The position numbers and the translations under genes are program-made. A stretch of 64,000 bases of DNA from Hirsutella rhossiliensis. Lineage: Eukaryota; Ascomycota; Sordariomycetes; Hypocreales; Ophiocordycipitaceae. The stretch lies in contig NW_025408674.1 in assembly GCF_020360975.1 (NCBI RefSeq), positions 1-64,000 on the forward strand, written 5' to 3'. Shown piece after piece: positions 1-14,006 of the stretch. The stretch's first letter is position 1; every line of letters starts with the position of its first letter. A model generated the notes under the pieces. The model saw only the letters and a program-made list of their open reading frames with translations, did no database searches and had not been told where the DNA came from.

Positions 1-1075
1 CGATATTCAACCCCTATTTTCTGAAGGGCCCAGGCAGAGGTTCGGTCGGATTTTGCGAAGACCGGCGAGTGACGTTGATACCTTATATCGCAATTTGCTG
101 CAAATTGAGTATTTCGTCTGACTGGGAACGCCAAAAGGCCGAAGACGCTGGAAAACAGAGGTCAGTCGCCCATCGAGGACCATAGGAACCGCTTCATCGT
201 AGAATGCATGCCTCATAATAGAGGTTGTTGTGCCCGAGGTGCCGGTGCCGGTCAACGAAGCACATCACGAACTTCTCCTTCCAGGGGTCGAGCCACGTAT
301 TGATGCGTCCGGCGGCCTGCGGATGGCCGGCTGCTTCGAACGCAGGGACCAGTGTGTTATAGATAGCCTCATTAGGGCGTTAACGATCCTCGCCACTCTT
401 TGAGGAAGGCTGTGAACGTAGGGCTCGGATTGCGCGATCTCCTTCCTTTGTTGCAGCAGGAAGTGCTTTTGCGCTTGGTAGAACGTTTTCGTTGATATGC
501 CAGCGGCAGAGCAGGTGAACTACGTGGTGTAATTCTGGGAAAGCAACAACTGCATTCATTAGGGCAAGCTCACGATCTGTGACCATGATCCGCGGCGCCG
601 GAATGCCCTCTTCGGCTGCCAATTGGAGTAGGCATTGCAGAGCCCAGCGGTATTGTGATTCAGCCTCCCCGTTGAGGAAGTGGGTGTAATATCGCGGGCA
701 GAAGGGTGGTTGTGGTCTGTACAGGACGGCGATGGCTTCGGAAACCAGGCGCCCTCGCTGCTCCTCTTAATAAGGCGGAAGCCGCAGTCGCATTTGTATG
801 TGGCCTGGTTCGCCCGGCGTTTTGATCTATGGGCGCTGGGGTCAGTAGAATCGCGATGCCCGCCAGCCCGCGAGCAGGTCATGTAGGCGTCGTTATCCTC
901 CCCGATCGTACAATCAGGGCGTGGCCTTGTGCCTTGGCGACCAAGACGAGGCATCTTGGGCGGCCTTCTTTGAATCGAATTCGCGGTGGTGGATAATCCA
1001 TTGCGGCGGCGGCGGTAAGTAGTAGGTGTGGAGAGATATCGCGAAAGCTTCACTTCTAATGCCTTGAGGACGAGG
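1..1075 (-). pseudogene. Mutator-like (MULE) transposase remnant, cut by window edge
   Basis: Read on the minus strand, the segment starts near 1060. A FAR1-like N-terminus follows at about 990-680, with the segment EFDSKKAAQDA, then GEDNDAYMTCSRAG and a CDCGFRLIKR...DHNHP zinc cluster. It jumps at about 680 directly into the catalytic core, where TDRELALMNA and LLCRWHINENVL (about 600-480) are typical of MULE DDE transposases. The C-terminal part (WLDPWKEKFV...DRHRHLGHNN, about 290-200) runs to the window edge. Compared with full-length relatives, roughly 150 residues between the zinc cluster and the core are missing, and the frame changes several times. It is therefore a deleted, non-functional copy. 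The family call is firm; the exact ends are not visible. Confidence 0.75.
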
Positions 1076-4000
1076 CTCGCTGCCCCACACCCGCTTCCGT
1101 AAACACGGACCGCATGGTGCCGTGCGCTCCCCAGCCTCTTCCTGCCACCTACTTCCGGCCAAGCAGAGCCACGCTTCTGCTGCCCGCTCGGCTCTCCCCG
1201 GGCCGCCTGACCGCTCCGGCCATGCTCCGGCCGGTCGGCGGCTCGCCCCTCACTTCGTGACCGCCGTTCTTCTACCAACCAGCGGGACCAGGGTCTTGAC
1301 CCACGGCCTACGCCTCCATGGGCCTCTGATCTTCCAACGCCGGATTCTTGCTGGGCGCCGCAGAGTCCATTCCCCCACTTCGTCCCAGCTCGTTCGCAGC
1401 ACCATGCCGCGAGAACGCAGCCTGTCGCACCGAGGTTCACCGCGCAACCAGGATCTTGAATCGCAGGCGTCCTATCGGCGCCGGTGCCTAACGCCCTTCA
1501 CCACGCTTGCCAGGAGTCCCCACGATGAGATCCTCCGTGTCTTGCGAGATATGGACCGCCAGCGCGCCGAAGACCGAACCGCCGCCGTGAAGCTCAATCC
1601 CGATTTGCTGCAGAACGCCGCCGCCCACTCCATCACCGAAACGACCTGACAGAGCAAGCGCCTCTCACTCCGCCGCCGACACAGCGGGCGCTCCCCCAGG
1701 CCCCCGGCCGATGCGAGAAACCGTTCAACTTCAACGAGACTCTGTCAGATACGCATCACTACAACGCCACTTTCCGCGTCAAGGAGCAGGCATCATCGAC
1801 AAGATCCTGGTGCAACGAAGTTCCGTTGCCCTCCAGGTAGAGCTGCTAAATCTTTCTAGCGTTTACCGAGGAACGGACGTTGCCGGTTTCCCACTGCGTC
1901 TTCTGCTATAGGAAGACACCGCCTTGAACTCGCCACCATGCAGTGGAGGGATCGCTTGTCGCCCTCCATGCTGCAGGCGACCAGGACTGTCAAGAGTGTG
2001 GCGCGTGCCTTCCGTCACACGAGGGCGCCAGAGTTGACGTGTGCCGCGAGTGTCGCGCCGGCTTCGACAGTGGACGGCTGCCTAAAGCCTGCTCGGTCAA
2101 CAACATGGCCATCGGTTGCGAACATCGGTACCCCGAAGAGCTTGATGACCTCTCCCCCGTTGAAGAGAGACTCATTGCCCTGCATGCGCCTTTTGGCTAT
2201 ATCACCAAGTTCACAGTCGACAACAAGACCCGTTCGGGAATCAGCTACCGCAAGCACGTGAAAGGACATATCGTCGTCCCGAACAAGTGGATGATCTTGT
2301 ACGGTTCTTCTCATCCCTTACTGCAGGCCATTGAGAACATCCACGTCTCTTGGAGCGGTCCGGCAAAGCCTGGCTCCGCAGACGTCAGACACCTGCTTCA
2401 GGTGCGCAAATCTCGAGTGGCAGCTGCCCTGGCATGGCTGCAGGAACAACCCGCTTTACGAGATATCGCAATTAACCAAGCAGAGATAGATGGCTGGCAG
2501 TATGCCGACGGCTCCACTGTTCCGACCGTCATCATGGACCGCATGCGAAGGGAGGAACCGTCGACCGTTGAGAAGACACAAACGGACCACATAGTCCCGG
2601 ACACTGATCGAGGCTTGGAGGAAAACAGCTTCAGAAGCATCGATGAACTGGTGAACTCGATCAACCCCACTTTTGCGGCTGAATCTTGCGATTTAGATCG
2701 TACTCTGTCCCCCGAGCAGACTCAACCATCCCCTGGTGAGCCGGCGACTCTTGTCCCCGACTCGGCTGCCATCGGCCTGGAAGTTGACGCCGTCTGTGAG
2801 ATGTCTGCTTCCGGCATGTTTCCTCTCAATGGACCGGCTGCCTTCGCCGAGACCGATAAACTGTCGTTTCTGGCCGACATCGTCAACGCCAATCCGGATC
2901 GACATGGCAACTCTGTGCCGTGCGTTATGCAGGTCCAAACTGCGGGAGACCAGCCGTTTGTCCGAGTAGAGCGTGGTGCGGATTTTGCAGACAACTTGCA
3001 CGAAGATTTCTTCCTCGAACATTTCCGAAGCTTTTCCGTGGGAAGGGTGGCCCGAAATCGAAGGGCGACTCGAGTCACAGCCGACAAAGCGTTGCTGCCG
3101 ACCGTCGTCCGAATCACTCTCTTCATTACTGGGCCAGATACGTATTGCAACGGCACGAGGCCGATTGCCACCCATCCTGTCTTTTGTTTCTTAGTATTCA
3201 ACACCCTCCTTCGCTCCTCCAACCGCCGCATCAGCATGGTTCGTGTCGCTAAAGATTCCTTCCACAGGCTCGAGCAGCGTATGCGAACTTGACGAGGACC
3301 GACTGAAGAGGCGAGAGGCGGAGATGGGAGGCAGGACCACGTCGGACCCCGACATATCGGTCTTGCTTCGCGAGCTGTCGATTTTTGGCCACGCACAGCC
3401 GCTCTCGAACGAATCCCGTTTGCTTATGCGGAGGAAGATACAAGCTGGAACATTTGGGCCGGTATGCCTGCAGTTTGGATTACCATCAGTCCCAACGACA
3501 TTAATAATCCGATAAAGATGAAACTTGCCATTCATAGGCTGCACGATTATGACTCTGCAATGGAGCTTTTAGCCGATCTCCGTGAAAGGTACGACAGAAT
3601 CGCCCTCAGCACCATGGATCCGGTTAGCTCGGCCATCTTCTTCCACCGAGAAATATCCTTATTCTTTGACAAGTACGTGAACACGGGCCAGGAATCGATC
3701 TTTGGAAAGATTAGCCACTACTACGCCACGGTGGAAACGAACGAGCGAGGCAGCCTCCACTTCATGGACTCCTCTGGCTGGACGGCAACATGCGGTTACC
3801 GAACCTGGTAGACGATATGGCCAATCCTGCGGAAGAAGGATACCGTGCCCAGTGATGGTACGTAGACTCTGTCTTTCACGAGTGTTTAGATGAAGATGCT
3901 GGAAAACCCTGCGACAACAGAGCCCATCCATCCCGTGGAGGAGGTCATGACCAGCACCTCGGCTCTCACTGCGGCCTTCGAAGACGAATCAACTTCATCG

Positions 4001-7000
4001 CGTACTGTTGCCAAGTACTCCACACGTACACCTGCCTCAAGTATTCTCTGAAGGGGATCGTTGAACAGGTGCAGATCCACAGAGACGGACGGCCTGCCGC
4101 AAGCACCGTGGAAGATCGTCGAGAGACAGGGTTCACAGAGGACTTGCTTCAGATCCGGCGCAACCATCCACTCGTCAATCGGTATAACAAGTCGTTGGCG
4201 GTCGGCCTTCGTCCACAACCATGACGTCTCGATGATCTTGACCAAAACCAAGGGCCTGGCCATGGTGTACTACATCACGAACTACGCCACCAAACTGGAT
4301 ACGCCGATGTGAAAGCATTGCTCTTGCCGCCGAGGTTGCCCGCCAACTTCGCGAGCCGGTCGTCCGACGTCTCGCGCGGATCCCACCCTGCCCGACGACA
4401 GGCAGCAGGCGGTATTGAATGAAAGCCGTCAATTCCTGATGAGAACGGCAAATCGGATCTTCTCCGAGCGACAACTCTCGGCCGTAGAGGTCTGTTACCT
4501 CTCCTTGGATATGACACCGACTTTACCAACGTGCCGCATTGGTCTTTCCTGAACCTGACGGCGCTCTATTGGGCAATCTTTCGGCTATGGGCACATCTCC
4601 GCCATCAGGCCGGCGAGCTGACGGACGCTGAACAGCCCCGGAGACAATCCGTCTGAGGCAAGGAGGCGAACCCTTTATGCCTGGACGCGTACGCGTACCG
4701 GGGCCATGTTCTACGAGACCTATGCCTGTACGACTATATGTCAATGATTCATTTGATGCGTCGAAAAGTCGGAGTGAAGACGACTCACATTTTTCTCGAT
4801 GGGCAGGATTCCGACTGTGACGGCTGGATGCAAAGCTTCGACGGCCAGACCAGTACGCCGTCCCGATCTTCCAGGATACATCAGCGACGACCATGAGGAC
4901 GATCACCCAGTGTATATTAAGCGGTACGCTCTAACCCCAACAACATTTTGGCCCGTCTGACAGCCTGTGTAGAATTCGGTCCTACATTTGGCGTTATTCG
5001 TCCCTTGGGAAAACTTCGTTTCTGAAAGCCAGGCGATATAACCGACATATGGACGACGCATCAGGCGGGCTTTGTCCCCGCCTCCGTTTCATGTCTCCAA
5101 CATTTGTCTTTTGAAAGTCTGCCGAAGACGCGCGTAAAGACACCTCTGGGCCAGTCGATCGGAGGGTGACGACACAATTGACGTTGAGTACCACTGGACG
5201 ACGGCCACTACGAGGATGAGCCTCCAGCGATGGCTCAACATCAGGCACAGCTCTACTCCAGATTTTGCGGAATTCCGTGCAAATACGGACGCCACAAAGA
5301 CTCCCTCGTCCTCTTGGATCTAATACGCGACGTGCGTAAGGGAACCTCGCTGGAGGACAACCTTTGTCCAACGTCAGGAGGATCTGTACCTCAATACCCC
5401 ACGACCAAGGCGACACCTTGTGCCAATTCCAATATTATCTCGAGATGATGTCCAGCAGCAGCCAAGGCCCAAGACCTGTTGCATCTTCGATGCTGGACGA
5501 CATCGAGGTGGTTCTCAGGGCACCGTACTATCCACGAATGGCGCCGACATCGACGATACCTAGCTCGCTACGGCGATATGGACACCTGCTGCGCTCACAG
5601 GCAGTGACCTCAATGAACAAGGCCCTCGAATGCTCGTTGACGTCACTCCGGCGACTAGCTTCGCGGAGATGGGGCACACCACCGCAGCCACCTTCACACT
5701 GAACTATCTACAGACCATGGCCCTTCAACTCGTTTGCCTGTTTCTGGACAAGTATACTGCCAATCCGGACTCAGCTGGCCAACATCTCAGTATACCGGCG
5801 GGCCGGGTGGCACGGGAAAGTCGAGGATCATCGATGCCCTGAAGGACGTGTTCGCGGCGAGAAACCAGCCACATCTTCTGCAGATAACCGGCACATCGGG
5901 CAGTTCGGCGGCCCAGATTGGCGGCACGACGATCCACTCGGCCTGTGGGTTAGATTCCCATCGCGATCCAAACAAACCGCCTCCCCCTTCTCGGAGGCGA
6001 AGAAGTGGATCTGGAAACAAAGCTGGTACTCGTGATTGACGAGGTCAGTATGCTGGGAGCCACTCTGCACAACGTCAGTCGTCATCTCCAGGCACTCCGT
6101 GACTGTCCGGACGAGCCATTTGGTGGGATGCCTGTAGTTCTGCTGATGGGAGACTTCTACCAGTTCGCCCTGTGCGAAACAAGCCTCCTGATCAATAGAC
6201 CGCCGGACGGAACAGGCACCTCTGCGACAAGCGACCATATCTCACCATAGCGGCTGTAGATTGTGGCATCTGTTCAAAACCGTTGTGCTCCTCGAAGACC
6301 AGGTCCGGGCACGCGACGATCCAACTGGCGCACTCCTGGATCGAGTTCGTGACGGGCGGCAGACACGGCAAGACCTCGACTTGCTCAACGCCAACATTGT
6401 AGGACGCTCCCAAATCACCTTCGACAATGGTTTGCGTGCTATAACGCCGCTGAACCGCACCCGCTGGGCCCTCAACATGGAAGCTGTCGTAGGCTGGGCG
6501 CGCTTCAACAAGCAACATATCCGTATCTTTATCTCGACTCACACCTGGCGCAACGGCACGCTTTCTCCAAACATCATAGCACAAACCATTGGACAAGGTG
6601 ATGACTCTGTCTGCAAAGTCCCTGGTGTCTTTTTCTACGCCCAAGGTATGCCGGTGGTTGTGAACAAGAACATCTATACTGGCTTGAAAGTTGTCAACGG
6701 AGCCGAGTTTACTGCCGTGGACGTTATACTCGATCCCAATCACCCAGGATACTGCTTGGAGATGACGACAATCCACTTCGGGCCACCGCTAGGCATTCTT
6801 CTGCAGTCTCAAGAGACGAAAACGTTGGCGATACCGTCCCTGCCGTTGGGGACCGTGCTCATCCGACCCATGTCATACGCTCGATTCGACTAACTCTCTT
6901 CAAATTCTTGTCAGCAAGATGCACGACGTGGATTACCCGTGGCACCAGCGTTTGTTCTTACCGATTACAAGGCCCAGGGTAAACGTTCGTCGAAGTACTT

Positions 7001-7235
7001 TAGACTGTGGAAATCGTGTGACCAATGGGAACCCTCCAAATGCAATTTGAGCCTCTATGTGCAACTGTCCAGGTGCACTACGCTTCAGGGCATCAATATC
7101 GGTCCCGTGAGACAGCATGATTTCATTGGCAATGGGCTGGATCAGGCCATAGTTGATGGAATGCAGAACTTAAGAACTTGGCCGTAGAAACGAGACGAAT
7201 GTACGAGAATTAGGGTTGCGAAAGATGGCATACTG
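1076..7235 (+). mobile_element. Helitron copy A (decayed)
   Basis: This copy parallels Helitron copy B along its whole coding length. Homology downstream of the stop continues to a TACTGACCA (copy A) / TACTAACCA (copy B) block and then ends, so a CTRR-type 3' end near 7226-7235 is plausible. The 5' end is not defined; GC-rich sequence upstream of the ATG (about 1100-1400) resembles the leader of copy B only loosely. No target duplication is expected for Helitrons. The two copies lie in the same orientation, end to end. Confidence 0.6.
1404..7187 (+). pseudogene. Helitron Rep/helicase polyprotein, copy A, inactivated
   Basis: The start is inferred from the ATG-CCG-CGA-GAA context shared with copy B. 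Domains in order: a Cys cluster CREC with PKACSVNNMAIG (about 2040-2120, DUF6570-like), the Rep domain (about 3360-4320) and a PIF1-type helicase (about 5700-7180). The helicase keeps Walker A GGPGGTGKS (5799-5825), Walker B VIDEVSMLG and GDFYQFA. At the Rep HUH site a one-base deletion relative to copy B turns SLHLHGLL into SLHFMDSS near 3760, destroying the metal-binding histidines. The Y2 motif YITNYATK survives at about 4270-4295. At least ten frame breaks separate the segments. It cannot encode an active transposase as read. Confidence 0.8.
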
Positions 7236-7306
7236 ACCAAGTTCGGGAACGGGGGTCGCTAGCACTGCCGGGCGCGTTGATACTGCCGGCCAACTAATGC
7301 TTTAGT

Positions 7307-7351
7307 CCGTTCCTCAAGGCATTGGCGGACCCTGAAGGGCCGGTCTCCTGT
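7307..7351 (+). repeat. 47-bp direct repeat, left copy, with hairpin arm
   Basis: The block starting CCGTTCCTCAAGGCATTGG recurs at 15029-15074 with one indel. The two copies bracket Helitron copy B plus the MYND pseudogene. Its first 14 bases are also inverted at about 7361-7374 (TGCCTTGAGGAACG), making a potential hairpin with a loop of about 40 nt. It may mark the Helitron 5' end or a recombination junction; this is inference. Confidence 0.6.
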
Positions 7352-7360
7352 CCTGCTGAG

Positions 7361-7490
7361 GTGCCTTGAGGAACGAAGAGACGAGGATCCTTCTTCCGCC
7401 ACCTCCGTCAGCGGGCCGCCAGCGCCCGTGCCTTGTGCCTTGAGGAACGAAGAGACGAAAGGATCCTTCTTCCGCCCCTCCGTAAGCTCG
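7361..7490 (+). repeat. imperfect tandem duplication, ~76-bp unit
   Basis: The phrase TGCCTTGAGGAACGAAGAGA followed by GGATCCTTCTTCCGCC occurs twice in tandem (about 7361-7405 and 7436-7482), differing by a few bases. It lies in the GC-rich leader of Helitron copy B. The rest of 7490-8096 shows no convincing gene; it is C-rich, low-complexity leader sequence. Confidence 0.6.
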
Positions 7491-8096
7491 GGCCACTTGG
7501 CGCCCCGTGCGAGCTGCGCCAGCCTTCACCGCCACCTTCCACTCGGCCTTGCCGAGCCACACAACAACTCTCCCTCTTTTTCCGTTCTCGCCTCCACCGC
7601 CCGCGTTGACCGCTCCGGCTCCGGCCCCGCCGGCCCCGCTGCCGGCCCCGCTACGGGCGGAGCCCTACTTCGACCATGGTCCAGCCCGGCCCCGATTGTC
7701 CATTTGGATACGGATCCTGTGCTGGGAGACGGTCTACCCAGAAATCGACGTCATGGGGGCCTTGTTGTATGGGCAAGGACGCCATGCACTCCGGCAAGAA
7801 CCGTACAGCGCATGATTGGCCCTCCCGTTTTGCGGGATGCTTCTAACCCTAAGCCCTCACTTCGTAACCGCCGCCATCCCCTGCGATAGCGGAGCCATGA
7901 ACCACGTCTCCGTCTGCCCATCTATCCTTCACGCAAGCACCTCTGAGCTTCGGCAGACTACCCCGTCCATGAGCATTCGAAACCTTTGCTGAGTTTCTCG
8001 ATCACATGTCGTGGTCGCCGTCTTGCTCCCAGGTGCCAGTAATAGACTGTTTCTTTCCTTCTTCCATGCACTCGTTCGGAACCATCCCCTTGCACC

Positions 8097-11000
8097 ATGC
8101 CGCGAGAACACCCAGCCACGGTCTCACAAGAGGTTCGCCGCACCTTAAGGGATCTTGAATCGCGCCGGTCCTATCAGCGCCGGTCACAGACTGTCAGAGT
8201 TCCCCATGACGAGATCCTCCGTGTCTTGCACGATATGGATCGCCGGCGCGCCGAAGACCAAACCCGCCGCCGTGAAGCTCAATACCAATATGCCGCACAC
8301 ACAGCCGCCAGCCACTCCATCACCAAAACGACCTAGAGAAGAGCAAGCACTTCCTCCACCGCCCACGCAGCCAAGCGCCCCCAAAAGGCCCCGGCCGATG
8401 CGAGAAACCGTTCAACTCAGCGGGACTCTGTCGAGTCCACTCTACATCACTATGACGCCTGTTTCCGCGTCAAGGAGCTTGCGTCATCAACGCGATCCTG
8501 GTGCCACGAAGTTCCACTTGCCCTTCAGGTTGAGGCCTCCAAGTCTTTCTACCAAGCGTTTACGGATGAGAGGACGTTGCCGGTCCCACTGCGTCTTGCT
8601 ACAGGAAGACATCGCCTTGCGAACTCACCACCATGCAGTGGAGGGTCGTCTGTCACCCTTGCTGCTACAGACGGCCATGGCTCTCCAGGAGTGTGATGCG
8701 TGCCTTCCGTCGCACGAGGCGCCGGAGTTGACGTGTGCCGCGAGTGTCGCGCCAGCTTCGACAGTGGGCGGCTGCCTAAGGCCTGCTCGGTCAACAACAT
8801 GGCCATCGGTTGTGAGCACCGGTACCCCGAAGAGCTTGATGACCTCTCTCCCGTCGAAGAGACTCATTGCCCTGCATGCACCTTTTGGCTATATCACTAA
8901 GTTCACCGTCGACAACAAGACCCGTTCGGGAATCAGTTACCGCAAGCACGTGAAAGGACATATTGTCGTCTTTCCGAACAAAGTGGACGATCTCGTGGCC
9001 ACGGTTGTTCCTCATCCTTGCAGGCCATCGAGAACATTCACGTCTCTTGGAGCGGTTCGGCTAAGCCTGGCTCCGCAGACGTCAGAAACCTGCTTCAGGT
9101 GCGCAAATCTCGAGTGGCAGCTGCCGGCATGGCTACAAAGGAACAACCCGCTTTATGAGGTATCGCAATCAACCAAGCAGAGATGGACGGCTGGCGGTAT
9201 GCCGACGGCTCCACTGTTCCGACCGTCATCATGGACCGCATGCGAAGAGAGAACCGTCGACTGTTGAGAAGACACAAACGGACCACATAGTCCCGGACAC
9301 CGATCGAGGCTTGCAGGAAAACAGCTTTAGAAGCATCGATGAACTGGTGAACTCGATCGATCCTACTTTCATCGCCGAATCTTGCGATTTGAACTGTACT
9401 CTGTCGACCGAGCAGACTCAACCCTCCTGGTGAGCCGGTGACTCTTGTCCCCGACTCGGCTGCCATCGGCCAGGAAGTGGACACTGTCTGTGAGACGTCT
9501 ACATCCGGCATGTTTCCTCTCGATGGTCCGGCTGCCTTCGCCGAGTCCGATAAACTGTCGTTTCTGGCCGACATCGTCAACGCCAATCCGGATCGACATG
9601 GCAACTCTGTGCTGTGCGTTATGCAGGTCCAAACTACGGAGACCAGCCGTTTGTCCGAGTAGAGCGTGGTGCGGATTTTGCAGACAACCTGCACGAAGAT
9701 TTCTTCCTCGAACATTTCCGAAGCTTTTCCGTGGGAAGGGCGGCCCGAAATCGAAGTGCGACTCGAGTCACAGACGACAAGGCGGGCCGACCGTCGTCCG
9801 AATCACTCGCAATTACTGGGCCAAATACGTATTGCAACGGCATGGAGGCCGGTTCGCCACCCATCCTGTCTTTTGTTTCTTAGTATTCAACACCCTCCTC
9901 CGCTCCTCCAACCGCCGCATCAGCATGGTTCGTGTCGCTAAAGATTCCTTCAACAGGTTTGAGCAGGCCTATGCGAACTTGACCGAGGACCGACTGAAGA
10001 GGGCCGAGGCGGAGATGCAGGGAGACAAGGACTACGTCGGACCCCGACATATCGCTCTTGCTCCGCGAGCTGTCGATTTTTGGTCATGCACAGCCGCTCA
10101 ACGAATCCCGTCTGCTTATGCGGAGGAAGATCCAAGCTCTGGACATTTGGGCCCGTATGCCTGCAATCTGGATTACCATCAGTCCCAACGACATAAATAA
10201 TCCGGTAAAGATGAAGCTTGCCATTCATAGGCTCCATGATTATGAGTCTGCAAAGGAGCTTTTGGCCGATCTCCGTGAAAGGTACGACAGAATCGCCCTC
10301 AGCACCATGGATCCGGTCAGCTCGGCCATCTTCTTCCACCGAGAAATATCTCTATTCTTTGACAAATACGTGAACACAGGCCAGGAATCGATCTTCGGGA
10401 AGATCAGCCACTACTACGCCACGGTGGAAACGAACGAGCGAGGCAGCCTCCACTTGCATGGACTCCTCTGGCTGGACGGCAACATGCGGTTACCGAACCT
10501 GATGGACGACATGGCCAATCCCGCGGAAGAATCGTATCGTGCCCAGGTGATCCGATACATAGACTCCGTCTTTCATGAGTGCCTAGATGAAGATGCCGGA
10601 AAAGCCGTGCGACAATGAGGAAGCCCATCGAACCCGTGGAGGAGGTCATGAGAGCACCTTGGCTCTCACTTCGGCCTTTGAAGACGAATCCAATTTCATC
10701 GCGTACTGTTGCCAAGTGCACTCCCACATACACCTGCCTTAAGTATTCTCTAAAGGGGTCATCGAACAGGGCAGATCAACAGAGACGGACAGCCTGCCGC
10801 TTCAAGGCACCGTGGAAGATCTTCGAGGAGACAGGCTTCACAGAGGATGGCTTGCTTCAGATCCGGCGCAACCATCCACTCGTCAACCGGTACAACAAGT
10901 CGTTGGCGGTCGGCCTTCGTCATAATCACGACGTCTCGATGATCTTGACCAAAACCAAGGGCCTGGCCATGGTGTACTACATCACGAACTACGCCACCAA

Positions 11001-13996
11001 ACTGGATACGCCGATGTGGAAGCGCATTGCTCTCGCCACCGAGGTTGCCCGCCAACTCCGCGAAGCCGGTGGTGCGAGGTGTCGCGCGCCAGGTCCCACC
11101 CTGCCCGACGACAGGCAGCAGGCAGTTTTAAACAAGAGCCGTCAGTTCCTGATGAGAACGGCAAATCGGATCTTCTCCGAGCGACAACTCTCGGCCGTCG
11201 AGGTCTGTTACCACCTCCTTGGATATGACACCGACTTTACCAACGTGCCGCATTGGTCGTTCCTGAACTTGACGGCCCTCTACTGGACAATCTTTCGGCT
11301 ATGGGCACATCTCCGCCACCAGGCCGGCGAGCTGACGGACGCTGAACAGCCCCCGGAGACCATCCCTCTGAGGCAAGGAGGGCGAACGCTTCTATGCTTA
11401 GATGCGTACGCCTACCGCGGTTATGTTCTACAGGACTTATGCCTGTATGACTACATGTCGATGATTCATTTGGTGCGTCGAAAGGGTCGGAGTGAAGATG
11501 AATCTCACATTTTTCTCGATGGGCAGGATTCCGACTGTGACGGCTGGATGCAAAAGCTTCGACGGCCCGACCAGTACGCCGTCCCGATCTTCCGGATACA
11601 TCAGCGACGACCATGACGACGATCACCCAGTGTATATTAAGCGGTACTCTCTAACCCCCCGGCACCGTTTTGGCTCCGTCTGACGGCCTGTGCAGAAATT
11701 CTGTCCTACATTTGGCGTTATTCGTCCCTTGGGAAAACTTCATTTCTGAGAGCCAAGGCGATATAACCGACATATGGACGACGCATCGAGCGCGGCTTTG
11801 TCCCCGCCTCCGTTTCTACGTCTCCAACATTTGTCTTTTGAGAAAGTCTGCCGAGGACGCGCGTAAAGACGCGAAGCTCTGGGCCACTCGATCGGAGGTG
11901 ACGACACAATTGACGTCGAGTACCCACTTGACGATGGCCGCGAAGAGGAGCCTCCAGCGATGGCCCATCGTCAGGCCTACAGAGCTCTACTCCAGATTTT
12001 GCGAAATGCCGTGCAAGATACAGACGCCACGAAAGACTCCCCGTCCTTGGAGGTTTAATACGCGACCTGTGCGAGAACCCGGCTGAAGAAGAACAGCCTT
12101 TTGTGCTACGTCAGGACGATCTATACCGGAATATACCCCATGATCAAGGTGACGCCTTGTGCCAATTTCCAATCTCTCGAGACGATGTCCAAGCAGCGGC
12201 CAAAGCCCAACGACTATTGCATCTTCGGATGCTGGATGATATCGAGGCTGGTTCTCAGCGCACCGTACTGTCCGCGAATGGCACCGACATTGACGATACC
12301 TAGCTCGTTACGGCGATATGGAGTCCGCCGCTGCGCTCCCGGGTAGTGACCTCGATGAACAAGGCCCTCGGATGCTTGTCGACGTCAGTCCGGTCACTAG
12401 CTTCGTGGAGATGGGACGCACCACCGCCGCTAGCTTTACACTGAACTATCTACAGACCATGGCCCTTCAACTCGTTTGCGTATTTCTGGACAAGTATACT
12501 GCCGATCCGGACTCAGCTGGTCAGCATCTTCAATATACCGGCGGGCCGGGAGGCACCGGAAAGTCAAGGATTATCGATGCCCTGAAGGGCGTGTTCGCGG
12601 CGAGAGACCAGCCACATCTTCTGCAGATAACCGGCACATCAGGCAGTTCGGCGGCCCAGATTGGCGGCACGACGATCCACTCGGCCTGTGGGTTAGATTC
12701 CCATCGCGATCCAAACAAACCGCCTCCCCCCTTCTCGGAGGCGAAGAAATGGATATGGAAACTGAAGCTGGTACTCGTGATTGACGAGGTCAGTATGCTG
12801 GGAGGAGCCACTCTGCACAACGTCAGTCGTCACCTGCAGGCACTCCGTGACTGTCCGGACGAGCCGTTTGGTGGGATGCCTGTCGTTCTACTGATGGGAG
12901 ACTTCTACCAGTTCGCCCCGTGAAACAAGCCTCCTGATCAACAGACCGCCGGACCGAACACAGACCCCTGCGACAAGCCACCATCTCTCACCACAGCGGC
13001 TGGTTGTGGTACATGTTCAAAACCGTTGTGCTCCTCGAAGACCAAGTCCGCGCACGCAACGATCCCCAACTCCGCGCACTCCTGGATCGAGTCCGTAACG
13101 GCCGGCAGACCCAGCAAGATCTGAGCTTGCTCAATGCCAACATTGTAGGACGCTCCCAAATCACCTTCCATGACGGTTTGCGTGCTATAACGCCGCTGAA
13201 CCGCACCCGGTGGGCCCTCAACATGGAAGCCGTCGTGGGCTGGGCGCGCTTCAACAGGCAGCATATCCGTATCTTTGTCTCGACTCACACCTGGCGCAAC
13301 GGCACGCTTTCTCCAAACATCGTAGCGCGAACCATAGGACAAGGTGACGACTCTGCCTGCAAAGTCCCCGGCGTCTTCTTCTACGCTCAGGGCATGCCTG
13401 TGGTTGTGAACAAAAACATCTACACGGGTTTGAAAGTGGTGAATGGGGCGGACTTTACTGCCGTGGACGTAATACTCGATCCCAATCACCCAGGATACCA
13501 CTTGGCGGATGACGTGACCATCCACTTCGGGCCGCCGCTCGGTATTCTTCTGCAGTCCGAGGAGACGAAAGCCTTGGCGATACCCTCCCTCCCGGTGGGG
13601 ACGGTTCTCATCCGCCCCATGTCACATACACTTGATTCGACTAACTCTCACTTCAAATTCTTGTCGGCAAGATGCACGCGACGTGGATTGCCCGTCGTAC
13701 CGGCGTTCGTTCTCACTGATTACAAAGCCCAGGGTAAAACCTTCGTGGAGGTACTGTTGGAGCTGCGTGGAAATCGTGTGACCAATGGTGAACCCTCCAA
13801 GTGCGATTTTACGAGCCTCTATGTGCAACTGTCCAGGTGCACCTCGCTTCGGGGCATCAAGCTTCTTGGTCCCGTGAGGTACCATGATTTCATTGGCAAT
13901 GGGCTGGATCAGGCCATACTTGATGGAATGCAGAGACTCAAGAACTTGGCCGCGGAAACGAGACGGTTATACAAGGACCAAGGTTTCGAAAAGTAG
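8097..13996 (+). CDS. Helitron Rep/PIF1-like helicase, copy B (frameshifted)
   Basis: This rolling-circle transposase is about 1,960 codons long, a usual size for fungal Helitrons. It starts at ATG 8097 and stops at 13996. Domains: N-terminal Arg/Glu-rich region; DUF6570-like Cys cluster with CREC (about 8735-8990); Rep domain with the HUH motif HLH (10451-10459, in RGSLHLHGLLWLDG) and the two-tyrosine motif YITNYATK (10978-11001); then a SF1 PIF1-type helicase with Walker A GGPGGTGKS (12540-12566), Walker B VIDEVSMLGG and GDFYQFAP. The C-terminus carries FVLTDYKAQGKTF and the YVQLSRCTSLRG helicase motif VI region. All catalytic residues are present. Frame breaks remain, for example near 9430 (a C run one base shorter than in copy A) and near 12922. 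It may be a recent copy damaged by few indels, or an intact gene with assembly errors. Confidence 0.85.
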
Positions 13997-14006
13997 TGGC
14001 AGTATA

